This document shows positions 34,282-45,933 of a stretch of 64,000 nucleotides of DNA, piece by piece. A program made the translations under genes and the position numbers. The notes beneath the pieces were generated by a model. It was not told where the DNA came from and made no database searches. It saw only the letters and a program-made list of their open reading frames with translations. The stretch lies in the NCBI RefSeq assembly GCF_932294415.1, contig NC_065536.1, forward strand, positions 54,995,854-55,059,853, in the 5' to 3' direction. How positions within the stretch are numbered: position 1 is the first letter of the stretch; the number at the start of each line of letters is the position of its first letter. This stretch comes from Quercus robur. Taxonomy: Eukaryota > Streptophyta > Magnoliopsida > Fagales > Fagaceae.

Positions 34282-34802
34282 AAATTGATACTCCCACTAG
34301 TTGATTTTTTCCACTTTATTCTATTTTTTAAAAGTAGTATGATAAAAAATAATTTAATGTCAAGAAAATCAAATAACTCAAGGAGTTCAAGTAAAGAATT
34401 TATTAAAAATTTAAGATAGGAGATTCACCTTCTTAATTAATTAGAAGGTAGTCTCAATTCATCATCATATCATTACTAGTGCAACATGAGTACATGACTT
34501 TAAGGCACCAATTAGGAGTTAAATATCCTTAACATTTCAGTTACTGGTTTCAACCTTTTAGGTGATGCTTTGTGGGTTGAGGCGCAGCTACTCTACTTGC
34601 TTGCCACAATATGAAAGCAGTTGGCTTTTCAAAGTTTATTCTTGAGGAAGACGCTCTTAGCCTCTTAACATTATTTATCCAATTAGATGCTCCTCCTCAC
34701 CCCCACATATATTGTTCCATTGCTCTTATTTAGAAGAAATTTTATTTGTTTTGAATTCTATCTCCTTTTGAAATGCAAATCATGTATTAAGAGCCTCTAA
34801 CT
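34282..34802. repeat. Second copy of the local duplication: empty site for the Mutator-like element
   Basis: This block is the uninterrupted version of 27005-27255 plus 32914-33205. At the junction it reads TAGGAGTTAAATATCCTTAA, where the other copy has GGAGTTAGAGGT, the 5.66 kb element, then GTTAGAGGTTTTTAAC. Its existence shows the element entered the other copy. Confidence 0.85.
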
Positions 34803-36103
34803 TATGAAAAGAAGAAGAAAAAAAACAAGGCTCTAACTCTCTGGCTAGGTGGACTTCTATTTGTAATCTTAGTGGAAACATCTCAATCTCTTCTATGCCT
34901 ACCATGGTTCAACTCTACTTTGAGGGGTTCTCAAAGAAAATGTGGTGTTTGCTTTTCTTTGGTCAATATACGACTTAAAATAGAGGTCATTGACTGTGAA
35001 ATTAAGAGGGCCATTTTTTCTTTTCAATCGCAGAATGCCCCCGGCCCAGATGTCTTCCACCCCAGCTTTTTACAAAGGTTTTGGAACATTGTTGGTCATT
35101 CCATCATTGCTCGCATAAAAGATATATTCTTGGCTAGAAAAATCCCACCCGACCTAAACACCACCCTCATTTGCCTTATTCCAAAAGTTGGCAAGCCTGA
35201 AACCATTCACCAATATCGCCCCCATTGGTCTTTACAACACCATCTACAAGACGATCACTAAAGTCCTTGTTCAGAGATTAAAACCTCACCTGGACAACCT
35301 CATCCACCCCTTCCAAGCCAGCTTTATCTCTGGCCAAAAGGCTAGTGACAACATTATTATCGCTCAGGAGCTCATACACACCATGTCCATTTCAAAGAGC
35401 AAGCAAGGCCTTATGGCGCTCAAAATCGAACTTAAAAAAGCCTTTGACAGAATTGAATGGGGTTTCATAAGGCATATCCTATGCTTCTTCAACTTCCCTA
35501 CGGACTGGGTCGAGCTTATTATGTCCTACATTTCCACCTCTAGCCTTTTGGTCCTAGTAAACGGAGAAAGACTGAACTACTTCCTTCCTTCTAGAGGCAT
35601 TAGACAAGGGGACCTCCTCTCCCCCTACACTTCATCCTTTGTATGGAATATCTTGCCCGGCTCATCCTTAATGAAGTTGACTAGTGTTCATGGTCGGGGA
35701 TTAGAACTTCGAGAGACGGCCCAACCTTCTCACATCTCTTTTTTGCGGACGACCTCATTCTTTTTGCCAAGGCCACCAAATGGAACTACCAGACCATTAA
35801 AAGCACCCTTAATAACTTCTGCTCTCTTTCCGGATAGAAAATCAATTTCTCAAAATCTAGGATTTACTTCTCTCCTCATACCTCACCGGATAATATTAGC
35901 ACTGCTAAAAGAGAGCTCGGTATTAGAGCATGCAACAACTTTGGGAAATATCTTGGCGTTCCCATCCTCACAAGTAAGCGAAACACCAGGGCCTTTAATT
36001 TCCTCATTGATAAGCTCCGCTCGTGACTAGCTAATTGGAAAGCTTTGGCCTTATCCCTTGTTGGTCACCTTACCCTTATCACGGCTGTCACCATTGCCAT
36101 TCC

Positions 36104-36699
36104 CAAGGCCTGCTGAATGGGTGAGCAAAAGATGCAGTCGCCTAAGGCCCCAAGTAAAAAAAAGGCCCCTAAATTTTAACCAATAGGGTTATTTATAATC
36201 AATAAATAAAATAATATTTTTTCCTCATATGAGAAACAAATAAAAAAGAGAGAAAAATGCAACGCTTACAATATTTTTTATAATACTTTTACAACTAATG
36301 CTAAGTAGTAGGTTGTTACAACTTGTTATTAATGGCAAAAAAATAATTATAGTGATATTTTCAAATAGAAAACAAAAAACAACTTAAAACCTAGGATTTG
36401 TTGTAAAAAAATATTGTGAATGTTGCATTTCTAAAAAAAATAAGAATAATAATAAGAGGTGAGTTAACAAACTTTTACTAGTTTTCATCTAAGTCTATCA
36501 CTAACCTCACTCTTTTACTTACCACTACAATCTGCCACATCAATAAGTAGGAAAAATTTTGTCAAGTTTTTTCTGTCTATAAAATTTCTAAAAAAAAGAA
36601 AAAATTTTATGTAATTCATGTTAATTAGTAGTAATTTTGTATCTAAAACAAAATAATTAATTTTCGCCTTAATCCCCCAAATACATCAAGCCGCCCCTG
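36104..36699 (+). mobile_element. Non-autonomous hAT-type element, copy 1
   Basis: It begins CAAGGCCTGCTGAATGG and ends AAGCCGCCCCTG. The reverse complement of the end, CAGGGGCGGCTT, is the inverted partner. The LINE reading is interrupted at GCCATTCC, which is repeated on both sides (36096-36103 and 36700-36707), the 8-bp duplication of hAT elements. Inside, at about 36249-36430, is an inverted-repeat segment (AATGCAACGCTTACAATA and ATATTGTGAATGTTGCAT) related to the MITE at 6.5 kb. Confidence 0.88.
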
Positions 36700-37402
36700 G
36701 CCATTCCCACGCATATCATGCACAATACCATGCTCCCCTCCAAAGTTTGCAAAGAGATCGACAAAATAAACAAAAATTTCTTATGAGGAGACTTCACGAC
36801 TAAAAGAAGGATCCACCTCATGAGTTGGAATTCTGTCACCCTTCCCGAAGCCGTGGGTGGTCTAGGCATCAAAACAAGCATCCACAGGAACAAAGCCCTT
36901 CTTGCCAAACGTCTTTGGGATATTCGAACTCATCCGGAAAGCTTGCATGCTTTAATGTTTAGGAAAAAATATATTCTTACATGACTCCCCACAAACGAGC
37001 TTCCCCCACTTAGGCTAGTCTTTGCCAAGCCAAAGCCATATGTGATAAAGGTGTAAGGTGGCTAATCCGTAACGGTGAGTCCATTAGCTTCTGGCATGAC
37101 AACTAGATGGGCTATAGACCTCTTAGAGGTTTCATTCATGGACCTCTAAACCGGGATGGTGACACCTTAAGGGTTAGGGAGGTATGGGACCACCAGGGGA
37201 AGTGGTCCCTTCACACCTTTCCTTTCGTTTTACCCCAACACGTTATGGACACCATCCATGGCACTCCCAAGCCCCTTTCAGCGTACACCATTTCCTCAAA
37301 CTCCGCTGTCACCCATGCAGCTCGTTCATGGAAATGGCTCTGGAAGATTCCCACACTTCCTAGGATCATTACCTTCCTTTGGCTGACTTGCCATGATAGA
37401 CT

Positions 37403-37995
37403 CATGGCCGGCTCTATGGTGGAGCAAAAAATGCAACCGTCTAAGGTCCCAAGTAAAAAAAAAGCCCCTAAATTTTAACCAATAGGATTATTTATAATCA
37501 ATAAATAAAATAAATTTTTTTATTAGATGAAAAAAAAATAAAAAAATAGAGAAAAATGCAACGTCGCCCACAATATTTTTTACAACACTTGTACAACTAA
37601 TGCTAAGTTGCAAGTTATTATAGCCTATTGTTGATGGCAAAAAAATAATTATAATGATATTTTCAAATAAAAAACAAAAAACAGTTTAAAATCTAGGATT
37701 TGTTGTAAAAAATATTGTGAATGTTGCACTTCTAAAAAAAAAAGAATAATAATAAGAGTTTAATTAGCAAACTTTTACTAGTTTTCATCTAAATTTGCCA
37801 TTAACACCACTGTTTTACTTACCACTATCAATCTACCGCATCAAGAAGTATGAAAATTTTTGTCAAATTTTTTTGTCTTAAAAATTTTTTTAAAAAAAAA
37901 ATTCTATGTAGTTCATGTTAATTAGTAGTAATTTTGCTTCTAAATAAGATGATCAATTTTCGCCTTAGGCCCCCAAATGCATCAAGCCGCCCCTG
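37403..37995 (+). mobile_element. Non-autonomous hAT-type element, copy 2
   Basis: It begins CATGGCCGGCTCTATGG and ends AAGCCGCCCCTG, in the same orientation as copy 1 and similar along its whole length. GATAGACT flanks both ends (37395-37402 and 37996-38003). It carries the same internal inverted-repeat segment at about 37552-37733. Its independent target duplication shows a separate insertion rather than a duplication of the LINE. Confidence 0.9.
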
Positions 37996-38841
37996 GATAG
38001 ACTCCCTACCAAATTTCATCTCCGCTCCAGGCATATTCTTCATGATGATTATTGCCCCCTCTACCTCACGAGCCCAGAAACCACGCTCCATATTCTCAGA
38101 GATTGCCCTCGAGTTACCCCCTTATGGACTACTCTCTTCGACGCCAATCCCATCCCCTCTTGCTTCCAATACAGCTCCACCTTGGACTAGATACGAAGCA
38201 TGACCGCGCCCCATCAACATCTTACAGCCTCAGGTATCATCCCTTGGCCCGTCCTTTTCCCCATAGCTGCTTGGTCCATTTAGTCCGCAAGAAACAAGTC
38301 GGTCATGGAGGCTTCCCAGTTTGACAGTCACACCATCCTCAAAAAAATCAACACCATTTCCACCGATCTCCATTTTGTCCTCCCTGCTAAGCATGATATC
38401 ATCACAAAAACTACCATGCACATTGGCTGGACCCCACCACCTCATGGCTTCTTCAAGCTTAATATCAATGGCTTGGTCCAAAACAATCCTAGTGATGCTT
38501 GGGCGGGTGGAATCATTCGAGACTCCCACGGACGCTGGATCAGTAGTTGCACCTGGAAGATTGGCCGCACCCACTCCATGGCGAAAGAACTATGGGGCCT
38601 TCGTGATGGGCTTACTCTTGCTAGAAATCTTAATATCCGCAAACTTCTAGTTGAAGTTGACGCTAACTTTGTGGCAAATTTTTTTTCCACCGAAAGTTCT
38701 GTGCATGACACCACTCACCCCTTTAGTGCCATCATCATTGATTGCGAGTCCCTCCTCCTACTTTTTGAGGAAGTTCACATCACGCACATCCACCGCGAGG
38801 GAAACCACTGCGCAGATCTTTTGGCGAAAGAAGGGCAATGA

Positions 38842-39895
38842 TAGCAGACAAAGTTTGACCCAAAGCATTGTCACAGAAACTTAATTGAGCAATTGTTTTT
38901 ACCAGATCAACTCGATGATCATCTCACGAGAAACCGTGACAATAACATTCCAATATATAATCCTGTAGTAGATTTATTAAAAGTAAATATTAAATAGAAA
39001 ACTATCTAATGGTATAACAATATCAATATAAATTGTATAACAATATCAATAGGTGTAACTTGACATTACAAACAAAAAGATATAATTATGTGAAAATTTT
39101 GTGTATTTAAAAGCTTAGGCTTTTTTTTTTTTTTTTGGTTGATAAAACTTGGACTATGTTTGGTTGGAAAGAAAATATAAATGAGTGAAAAGTGAAGATA
39201 GAACAATGGGGAGGAATTGAAGTTTTACTCCATTTGTTATCAGAAATCGGGAAGGAAGGAGAGGGCTGGGTGAAGATTTTTCACTTATCCCACGAAAAAC
39301 CATCCACCCATTTTGGTAGGAAAATGGGGAGAAAAGTTACACCAAAAGTCTAAAACTACTATTTAACTGCTATGGTTAATATATATATATATATATATAT
39401 ATATTCCTTCCTTTTTGTATTTTGGTATTTAAGTGTTTTGAATTTTTCTTTTCTTTGAAATTTTGTTGACACTTACAAAATATATATCATATACTATATA
39501 ATTGGTTGATCCATATGACTACTTCAAATTGCTGAATTTTTAGATAAACATGTAATCTTAATTATTCTTATTAATTTTATCAAATTTTTGAATAAATACA
39601 AAAGTTTTATTGTTGATATCAACTTTTCTTCTTCTTCTTTTTTTTACATTTTGTTATTTTGTTGATATCAACTTTTTTTTTTTTTGGTAATTCAATTTGT
39701 CTTTGATTTTAACCTTTTGTTATATAAATTTTTTTTTTAAAAAGGAATAAAATATTTAAAATACTAACCAGGTGAAAAAATTTAGAACAGTTTTACAATT
39801 AACTATTCTATTTATTAACAATTTGATAATCAATATCTTTTGTTCTTATATATTTTTATGTATTTATTAAATTTTTCTTATCAAAATGTTTCATT
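38842..39895. other. Spacer
   Basis: The 3' flank of the LINE is followed by AT-rich DNA. A stretch at 39155-39370 (GGACTATGTTTGGTTGG at the left, GGGGAGAAAAGTTACACC at the right) looks like an eroded MITE. A TA run is at about 39381-39404. No gene is seen. Confidence 0.5.
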
Positions 39896-40095
39896 TCTGG
39901 AACGCGGCTATAGGTTAGCTATAACCGCATTTTTTAAACACTGCTATAGGACTTGCTCTAAATATATATATATATTAATCGGCTGGACCTTAGCCACATT
40001 TTTTGAACGCGGCAATGGGCCCTATCCAAAAAAGTGCGGCTAAAAACACTTAGAAACCCGGCTATAGGTTAGCTATAGCCGTGTTTTTTGTAGTG
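39896..40095. mobile_element. End fragment of a CACTA-type transposon
   Basis: The right end reads TTTTTTGTAGTG, the inverse of CACTACAAAAAA, the signature terminus of CACTA (EnSpm) elements. Next to it are repeated near-palindromic words of the kind found in CACTA subterminal regions: GCGGCTATAGGTTAGCTATA near 39903, and GGCTATAGGTTAGCTATAGC near 40060. The matching left end was not found, so this is a fragment. Confidence 0.65.
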
Positions 40096-41460
40096 TATAT
40101 TTATTGAAATTTGAAACACCTAATTTTGATTAGGAATAACGTAGAAATACTTTCCAAAAAAAAAGGGAATACCATTAGTAATTTTATTAGAGATAAACAT
40201 GAAAAATAGTCATAACTAAAAAGATGAATTGATACTTTCAAATTGAGATGGGGAATTCCAACTCAGAGCATCAATGCAAAGAATAGCCCACGAAGGATGC
40301 GCAAGCTTTGGGTGTACAAGACCTCACCAAATGGTATTACTTCTCAATTCTCATCATATCTCAACGCTAATGAAGTTATTTTCAATTATTGATGCAAACT
40401 TATTATCAAGGTCTTAACTATTAGTTTTTTTTTTTTTTTTTTTTTACAAAAAATTCTTGATGTTATATATATATATATATATATCCTCTATAGTTTCTTT
40501 TCCTTTTTGTAGGTTGAAATTCACCTAAGTTTCGGTCGTAGTTTCCTCCCTTGGTTTCCAAAAAAAGAAAAAAAAATCAATTCTTATGTTAGTTACTCTA
40601 CTTTTTGTTTTTTAATATTTAGTGATTTGGATTGTTTTAACTATTTAATTGAGGATACCACTTAAATATGCTTTCAATTATTTTTTTGGATTTTTTTTAA
40701 CTATTGAATTTAAGGTTTTTTCATTTAAATATGCGGTGGTGATCACTTAAGCTTTAAAGCTTAATATATTACTATGCAAAGTCTCTTTATATATATATAT
40801 ATATTTATATATATGATAAAATCTCATTTTATATTAGTTACATAGTTATCTATCATCTCCCATTCAATTAATTTTGGACTTTTATATATATATATATATA
40901 TATATAATTAATCTTGGACTTATATATGATTTTTTATATAAAAACTTAGTCTTACATAACATTCATTAATTATGTAATTTAAAGTAAAAGTTTAAATAGC
41001 TAAAAAAAATATACAGTAAAAAATTACTTTTTTTCATTACTATTTTAATATATAATTTTAATTAAATTAAAAAATATTTTCTTTAGTTTACATATGATTC
41101 TTGATTAAGTCATGCATTTCCAAGCATATACTAATATAAATGAAAAAAAATCTACTTACAAAGAGCTTGATTGAGACAATCTCAATATATTTACAACAAT
41201 GTGCAAATAAAATGTGATGTTTTAATGTAAATAGTTTTAAAAAATAAATAATAATATAGATTAATAAAATGCAGCCAAATTTTGAGCTATGAAATCAATC
41301 AATAACCAGGAAGAAAAACGTTTACTTGTCATTTTATTTATTTATTTTTTTATATACCAGGATATGATAGTATTTTTTGTTGTTGTTGATAATTATGATA
41401 GTAATTATAATCTAAAATAGTAACTATTTCAATTGGATTTACAATTGACCATAATATATA
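40096..41460. other. AT-rich spacer
   Basis: It contains a T run near 40424-40445 and several TA runs (about 40466-40483, 40790-40813 and 40885-40905). No gene or delimited element is supported. Confidence 0.5.
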
Positions 41461-41635
41461 AAGGAAAATTACACTTTACCACCCTAAATCATACTCTTAA
41501 TTACACTTTACACTATAAACTTTCAGAATGCATAGTTACAACCCTAAATTATAACTCGTGTTTCACTTTGCACCTGTTGTCAATTGTATTGTTAATTTGG
41601 AGTATAATTTAGGATGGTAAAATATAATTATCCCT
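41461..41635. mobile_element. MITE of 175 bp with 8-bp flanks
   Basis: The left end AAGGAAAATTACACTTTACC is inverted at the right end (reverse complement AGGGATAATTATATTTTACC). AATATATA flanks both sides (41453-41460 and 41636-41643). This suits a hAT-type MITE, although a TA-rich duplication is weak evidence alone. Confidence 0.7.
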
Positions 41636-41882
41636 AATATATATGAAACATGTTTATTAAGACTCTCTTCTTCTTCTTCTTCTTTTTTATTTATTTTTTT
41701 TAATTTTTTATTTCATATATATATATATATATATGTGTGTGTATTAAACTTCATTTATAAACCTGGAATCTAATCTTCATAATCCAAATGAACCTGAAGC
41801 ATATCATTGGAAGTGATTCAAGAAATTAGCTTTCAAGAATCCATTTCTTTTGATGTAATCATGTAATATGTTATACATTTAT

Positions 41883-42076
41883 GGGAAATGCTAATGGATG
41901 CCCTTATGGTAATAGTTAATAATCCATTTAAAGAAAGTTTTTTACGGGAAAAGGAAAAAAAAAAGAGAGACAATTAATGTTTTGATAGGTTTTTCCATTT
42001 CCTATAAAAGTGGTGTCAAAACTTTCCTAATTTGGATTGTTAACCATTCCCCTAAGGGCACCCATTAGCATGACCC
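41883..42076. mobile_element. MITE of 194 bp, same family as 8397-8563
   Basis: The left arm GGGAAATGCTAATGGATGCC and the reverse complement of the right arm, GGGTCATGCTAATGGGTGCC, match, and the match continues for about 43 bp. TTAT lies on both sides. The centre shares the ACGGGAAAAGGAAA and GTGTCAAAA words with the 8.4 kb element. Confidence 0.75.
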
Positions 42077-42148
42077 TTATATTATTATATAAATCTTCAA
42101 GTACTATGAACAAAATTATTCTTATAAAACAAATACATAATAGTAAAT

Positions 42149-42893
42149 GTTGGGGGATTGGAACATAGCTGCCCTATGGACATTAGGCTGAAGAGGAAAG
42201 ACAGAAGAGTCACTCCTGATGTAAGGGCTCAACCCAAATCTAAACATAGAAAAGCCTAAATCCAAAATAAAATAGACCATATAGACCTGTTACCAAGGTA
42301 ATCTGAGGAACAAATTTATCCTGAGATATGATAACCTAACTAAGAAGCAGTCAACTGATTCACCAAGGACTCGACTTCGGTTCCTATCCCTGATGAACAT
42401 GAAAAAGGTAACACAGAGCAGAACCAATGTATTAGTCACCTCCTCATTAATTAGTGGTTCCTACCTAATGTCAGCCTCATTTGGTTTGAATAGTAAAGAT
42501 GCCCCAAAAGCTTGCTTTCATGATCAAGAAATGGCAGGGAAGTGTCTGATGGGACAAGAATCTCCCCAAATCCAGCTAAGAGATATCCAGCTAAAAAGGA
42601 AGAAGAAGGGGAGGATAAAAGGAGGAGATGGCAAACAAGAGGGGGGGATCCAAAAAAATCAAAAGAGACAAAGAAAGAGAGAGAGAGCAAGAACTTGTAT
42701 TCTCCTTTGATCCGTTCTTTGTACCTAGGGAAATAGCTTTTCTCAATCAAAGTGTCTATTTCTATCTTTCCTTACCTTCAATCATCTGTCCAATCTTTTC
42801 CATTGTGGATTTCTATCCCTTCTTATTTAGAAATTAGTTGTGTTGATCAAGAACTCAAGCACTATTCTTCATAGGTTGTGTTTTTTACCCCCA
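42149..42893 (+). mobile_element. Putative LTR (solo) of an unknown retrotransposon
   Basis: The start TGTTGGGGGATTGG and the end TACCCCCA are roughly inverted. The body has the feel of a plant LTR: a GGATAAAAGGAGG promoter-like stretch near 42614, then a pyrimidine-rich 3' part. I did not find a clear target duplication, nor a second LTR or internal region. The short frames here are not genes. Confidence 0.35.
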
Positions 42894-42944
42894 TAATGAA
42901 TATGTATAAATCACAATTTTCCCTCTTATTTACCTTAAAGTTTT

Positions 42945-43642
42945 GTTTGGTTGGAGTGATTTTGGGGGATGAGAAAAGTGAAGAGAAAATGGTATTTTTG
43001 GGCATTTGGTTAGAAGAGAAAATGTGAGGGAAAATTGTGGGCCCAAGTGTGCTCTCCCAAACCCACCAAAATGTAATCTCCCCAAATCAGGAAAAAACTG
43101 GAGAAAAAAGGGGAACATTACAAAAGTACCCACTTGATTTGGACAAAAATGTCTCATGCAATGTTCATTTCTCTTCTTTTTATTTTTCTTTATTTTTTAT
43201 TTTTTCATTTTCTTCTTTGGTTTTCTTAATTTCCTTGTGCAACGTTCACTTCTCATTCGGTTTTTTTTTTTTTTTTTGCTCATCCGTTTTCCCTTTTTTT
43301 TTTTTTTTTTAATATGGTTTTATTTCCCTTCTGTTTTGGGTTATTCTACCTTCTTTTTTTATTATAATTGAAGTACCTATTCATACACAATTTTTTTTAA
43401 TAAAAATATAATCTGAAACCTTTTTTTTAAAAAAAAAATTAATAGGGGTATGAGAGTAAATGTATACAATCTACATTTTCCATCCTCTTATTTTCCTAAA
43501 CAAAAGAGGCTTTCATCCCTTTACTTTTCCACTCCTCATCAAACACTATGAGGGAAAACTAAAATATCTTCTATTTCCCCACTTTCCATCCCCTCCTCAT
43601 TTTCTATCCTCTCACTTTTTAATCCCCCAACAAATTATACCC
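42945..43642. mobile_element. Inverted-repeat element of about 0.7 kb
   Basis: The left part has TTTGTTTGGTTGGAGTGATT and GGGGGATGAGAAAAGTGAAG. The right part read backwards has TTTGTTGGGGGATTAAAAAG and GTGAGAGGATAGAAAATGAG. A T-rich centre lies at 43170-43340. Ends are not sharply defined. Parts of it recur at 34066-34272. Confidence 0.45.
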
Positions 43643-43896
43643 TAAAACTTTCTTAATCAAACAAGAGAAATGCGTAACCATTTTCTATCCTTTTATTTCT
43701 TTGTTGGTTTATCCCTTCTACTAATAGTATATGATTAAAATTGATATATTTTCTATTCATTACTTTTATTTTTATTATTATTATTATTATTATCATAACA
43801 CTTTCTTATCATTCTTACCAAAAGAGGCCTTAAGAATAATGTTGTGAATATTGTACATTTACAGTTCTAGTATATGCACATTTACAATTCTAGTAG

Positions 43897-44063
43897 TGGA
43901 TTCCAGTTAGCTCAGTTGATAAAGTCTCTAATGATTGAATAAGAGATTTGTGATTCAATTCCCGCCTACACCAAAAACTAATTGGTGTCTTAGTATGATA
44001 ATAAAGAGCTATTATCAGGAGCGGACACCATAGGTTGAAACACTCTCAATTAAAAAAAAAAAA
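43897..44063 (+). mobile_element. tRNA-derived SINE with target duplication
   Basis: The head TGGATTCCAGTTAGCTCAGT is tRNA-like and holds the A box; GTGATTCAATTCCC is the B-box region. The tail is an A run at 44052-44063. The 11-bp AATTCTAGTAG lies on both sides (43886-43896 and 44064-44074). It is the same family as 20130-20303, and the target duplication is intact, which suggests the younger insertion. Confidence 0.9.
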
Positions 44064-44074
44064 AATTCTAGTAG

Positions 44075-44195
44075 ACAACACATACTTTGTAAGTATAGCA
44101 TAGATCAGGTGAAAACCTCGCTTATATTTTGTAAAATTACACCTTAGAATATATTCAAAGATTCTATCAACCAAGAAAAAAAAGTGTTTCTTAAA

Positions 44196-44243
<48 letters not shown>

Positions 44244-44939
44244 AAATGGACAGTTGAAATTACTAGTTTGAGAATTTTGTAGCAGAAAAAATAAAAGTTT
44301 ATAAAAATCTTTTACAATAAAAATATTAAGGTAATTTAGGCATTTCATTTAATTTTAATAACTTTGTTAATAGTTTCCGTCCATCATATACGTTTGAAAC
44401 ACAAGAAAGGTTTGAATAAAGTTTTAAAGTACCAAAAAAGTATAAACTTTTAATAAAAGGTAGAAGAGATTAGAGTAATTTATAGGGGTTCGAATCAGTT
44501 CAATTGTTAATTGTTGAAGATTGGTTTGAATTTTTTTTTTGAGAAAAAGGTTTGAATTCCACTTAATTGTTAATTTTTTTCCCGTAGGATAATTTACTGC
44601 ATAATCCCTTAAAAAGTTATTATAATTTTTTAGTAGAGTTTGTGGTGTGATTTTGTGTTAAAACTTAAAACTTAAAACTTCTTTCCCTTTTGCTTATGTG
44701 TGTGTGTGTGTTTTTTTTTAAAGAAAAAAAAAATCTAATGATAGAAAACAATCATCTTATACTTATTTAATAAATAAAAAATTCATCCTATCTATTAGAA
44801 AATTTTCTCTAACTTCTTCACAGGAATTTTAAACAATTAAAAGTTTTAAAAGAAGTTAAAGACAATTTTAGTAAAAATATGTGATAAAATTAAATGATTT
44901 TGAGTTTTTTTTTTTAATAATAGATTTGTATTTAGTGTG
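44075..44939. other. AT-rich spacer
   Basis: It contains an A run of about 38 near 44202-44239. No gene is supported; the minus-strand frame across it is made of low-complexity codons. Confidence 0.5.
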
Positions 44940-45548
44940 TTGGCTCCAGCTTAAAAAGCCAGTTTATTGTACTATTCAGCTTCTTTTTCCTACTATTCAT
45001 GGGCCCTACTATACTTTTTGGTACTATTTATGAGTCTTACTGTACTATTTCAGCTAACTTTTATCTTTATCTATTGTACTTTCAGCAAAAAGTTTTCAGT
45101 TTCAGCAAAATAAGCAGATCCCAAACAGACCCTTAGTGTCCGTTTGGCTCAGCTTAAAAAGCCAGCTTATTTTACTATTCAACTTATTTTTGCTATTATT
45201 TATGGGCTTCACTACACTTTTTGGTAATATTTATGAGTCCTGCTGTACTATTTCAACTAACTTTTACCTTTATCTACAGTACTTTCAATAAAAAAATTTC
45301 AATTTCAGCAAAATAAACAGATTCCAAACAAACCCTTAGTGTCCGTTTGGCATGATTAATTTTACCAACTTATTTTACCATTTAATTTATTTTTGTTACT
45401 ATTCATTAGTCACATTGCACTTTTTGGTATTATTCATGGGTCTTACTGTACTCTGTACTATTTCAACTAACTTTTACCTTTATCTACAATACTTTCAGTG
45501 AGAAATTTTTAATTTCAGCAAAATAAGCGCATCTCAAACAGATGCTTA
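44940..45548. repeat. Head-to-tail array of three MITE copies, about 203 bp each
   Basis: The copies start near 44940, 45137 and 45340. The unit has CCGTTTGGCTCAGCTTAAAA near its start (second copy), an ACTATTTCAACTAACTTTTA stretch near the middle, and TTTCAGCAAAATAAGCAGAT with CCAAACAGACCC near its end. The third copy is the most diverged. CCGTTTGG and CCAAAC mark the terminal inverted parts. Confidence 0.8.
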
Positions 45549-45687
45549 TGGTCCGTTTGGATAGAGGAAGAGAGAGTGAGAGTAGAGTAGAGTAGAGTAT
45601 AGTAGATTTAACACAAAATTAATTTATTTTTAACCAACTCTACTTTACTTCCCTCCATTCCTCCTCCATCCAAACATGCCATTTGTA
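45549..45687. mobile_element. MITE of about 139 bp adjoining the MITE array
   Basis: The left arm GGTCCGTTTGGATAGAGGAA and the right arm, reverse complement GGCATGTTTGGATGGAGGAG, are inverted. Between them are GAGTAGAGTAGAGTAGAG and CTCTACTTTACTTCCC. The terminal motif TTTGGAT is shared with the long inverted ends of the 28338-32696 element. Confidence 0.65.
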
Positions 45688-45898
45688 TCGAAGTTAAGGG
45701 AGGCTAATTTCACGCACTTATTTAAGGAACCAGAGGCGCCCACTGTTGGGAGTTCTATCATTGACAAAATTGGAATTAACGAATAAATCAGTCAAACAAG
45801 CCGGTGGATGCTAGCGGTCACGGCTCACGTCACTTTGTTTTTGTTTCATTTGTTAATCCTTTTTGACTCTCAGGCCCACTAGAAACTGGGTTAGCTGG

Positions 45899-45933
<35 letters not shown>

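Larger units (their letters stand above)
34872..38841 (+). pseudogene. L1-type LINE, reverse transcriptase and RNase H region, split by two hAT-type elements
   Basis: Three LINE segments, about 34872-36103, 36700-37402 and 37996-38841, join into one decayed ORF2. Landmarks in order: NAPGPDVFHPSFLQRFW; LICLIPKVGKPETIHQYRP; then after a frame change LYNTIYKTITKVLVQRLKP, HPFQASFISGQKASDN, LKIELKKAFDRIEWGF, RGIRQGDLLSPY; then in another frame SFFADDLILF, which keeps the catalytic FADD. The zinc-binding region follows (VREVWDHQGKW, HAARSWKWLWKIPTLPRI), then an RNase H-like domain (FKLNINGLVQ, with Asn where Asp is expected; AKELWGLRDGLTLARNL; HIHREGNHCADLLAKEG). There are several frameshifts and stops, so it is inactive. 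The endonuclease half is missing on the left. The element would copy itself by target-primed reverse transcription. Confidence 0.9.

Noticed and set aside
42393-42750. Overlapping frames of about 100 residues on both strands
   Set aside because: They lie in an LTR-like stretch with low-complexity GA-rich sequence; no conserved domain.
43040-44348. Phe-rich small frames on both strands
   Set aside because: Products of long T or A runs.
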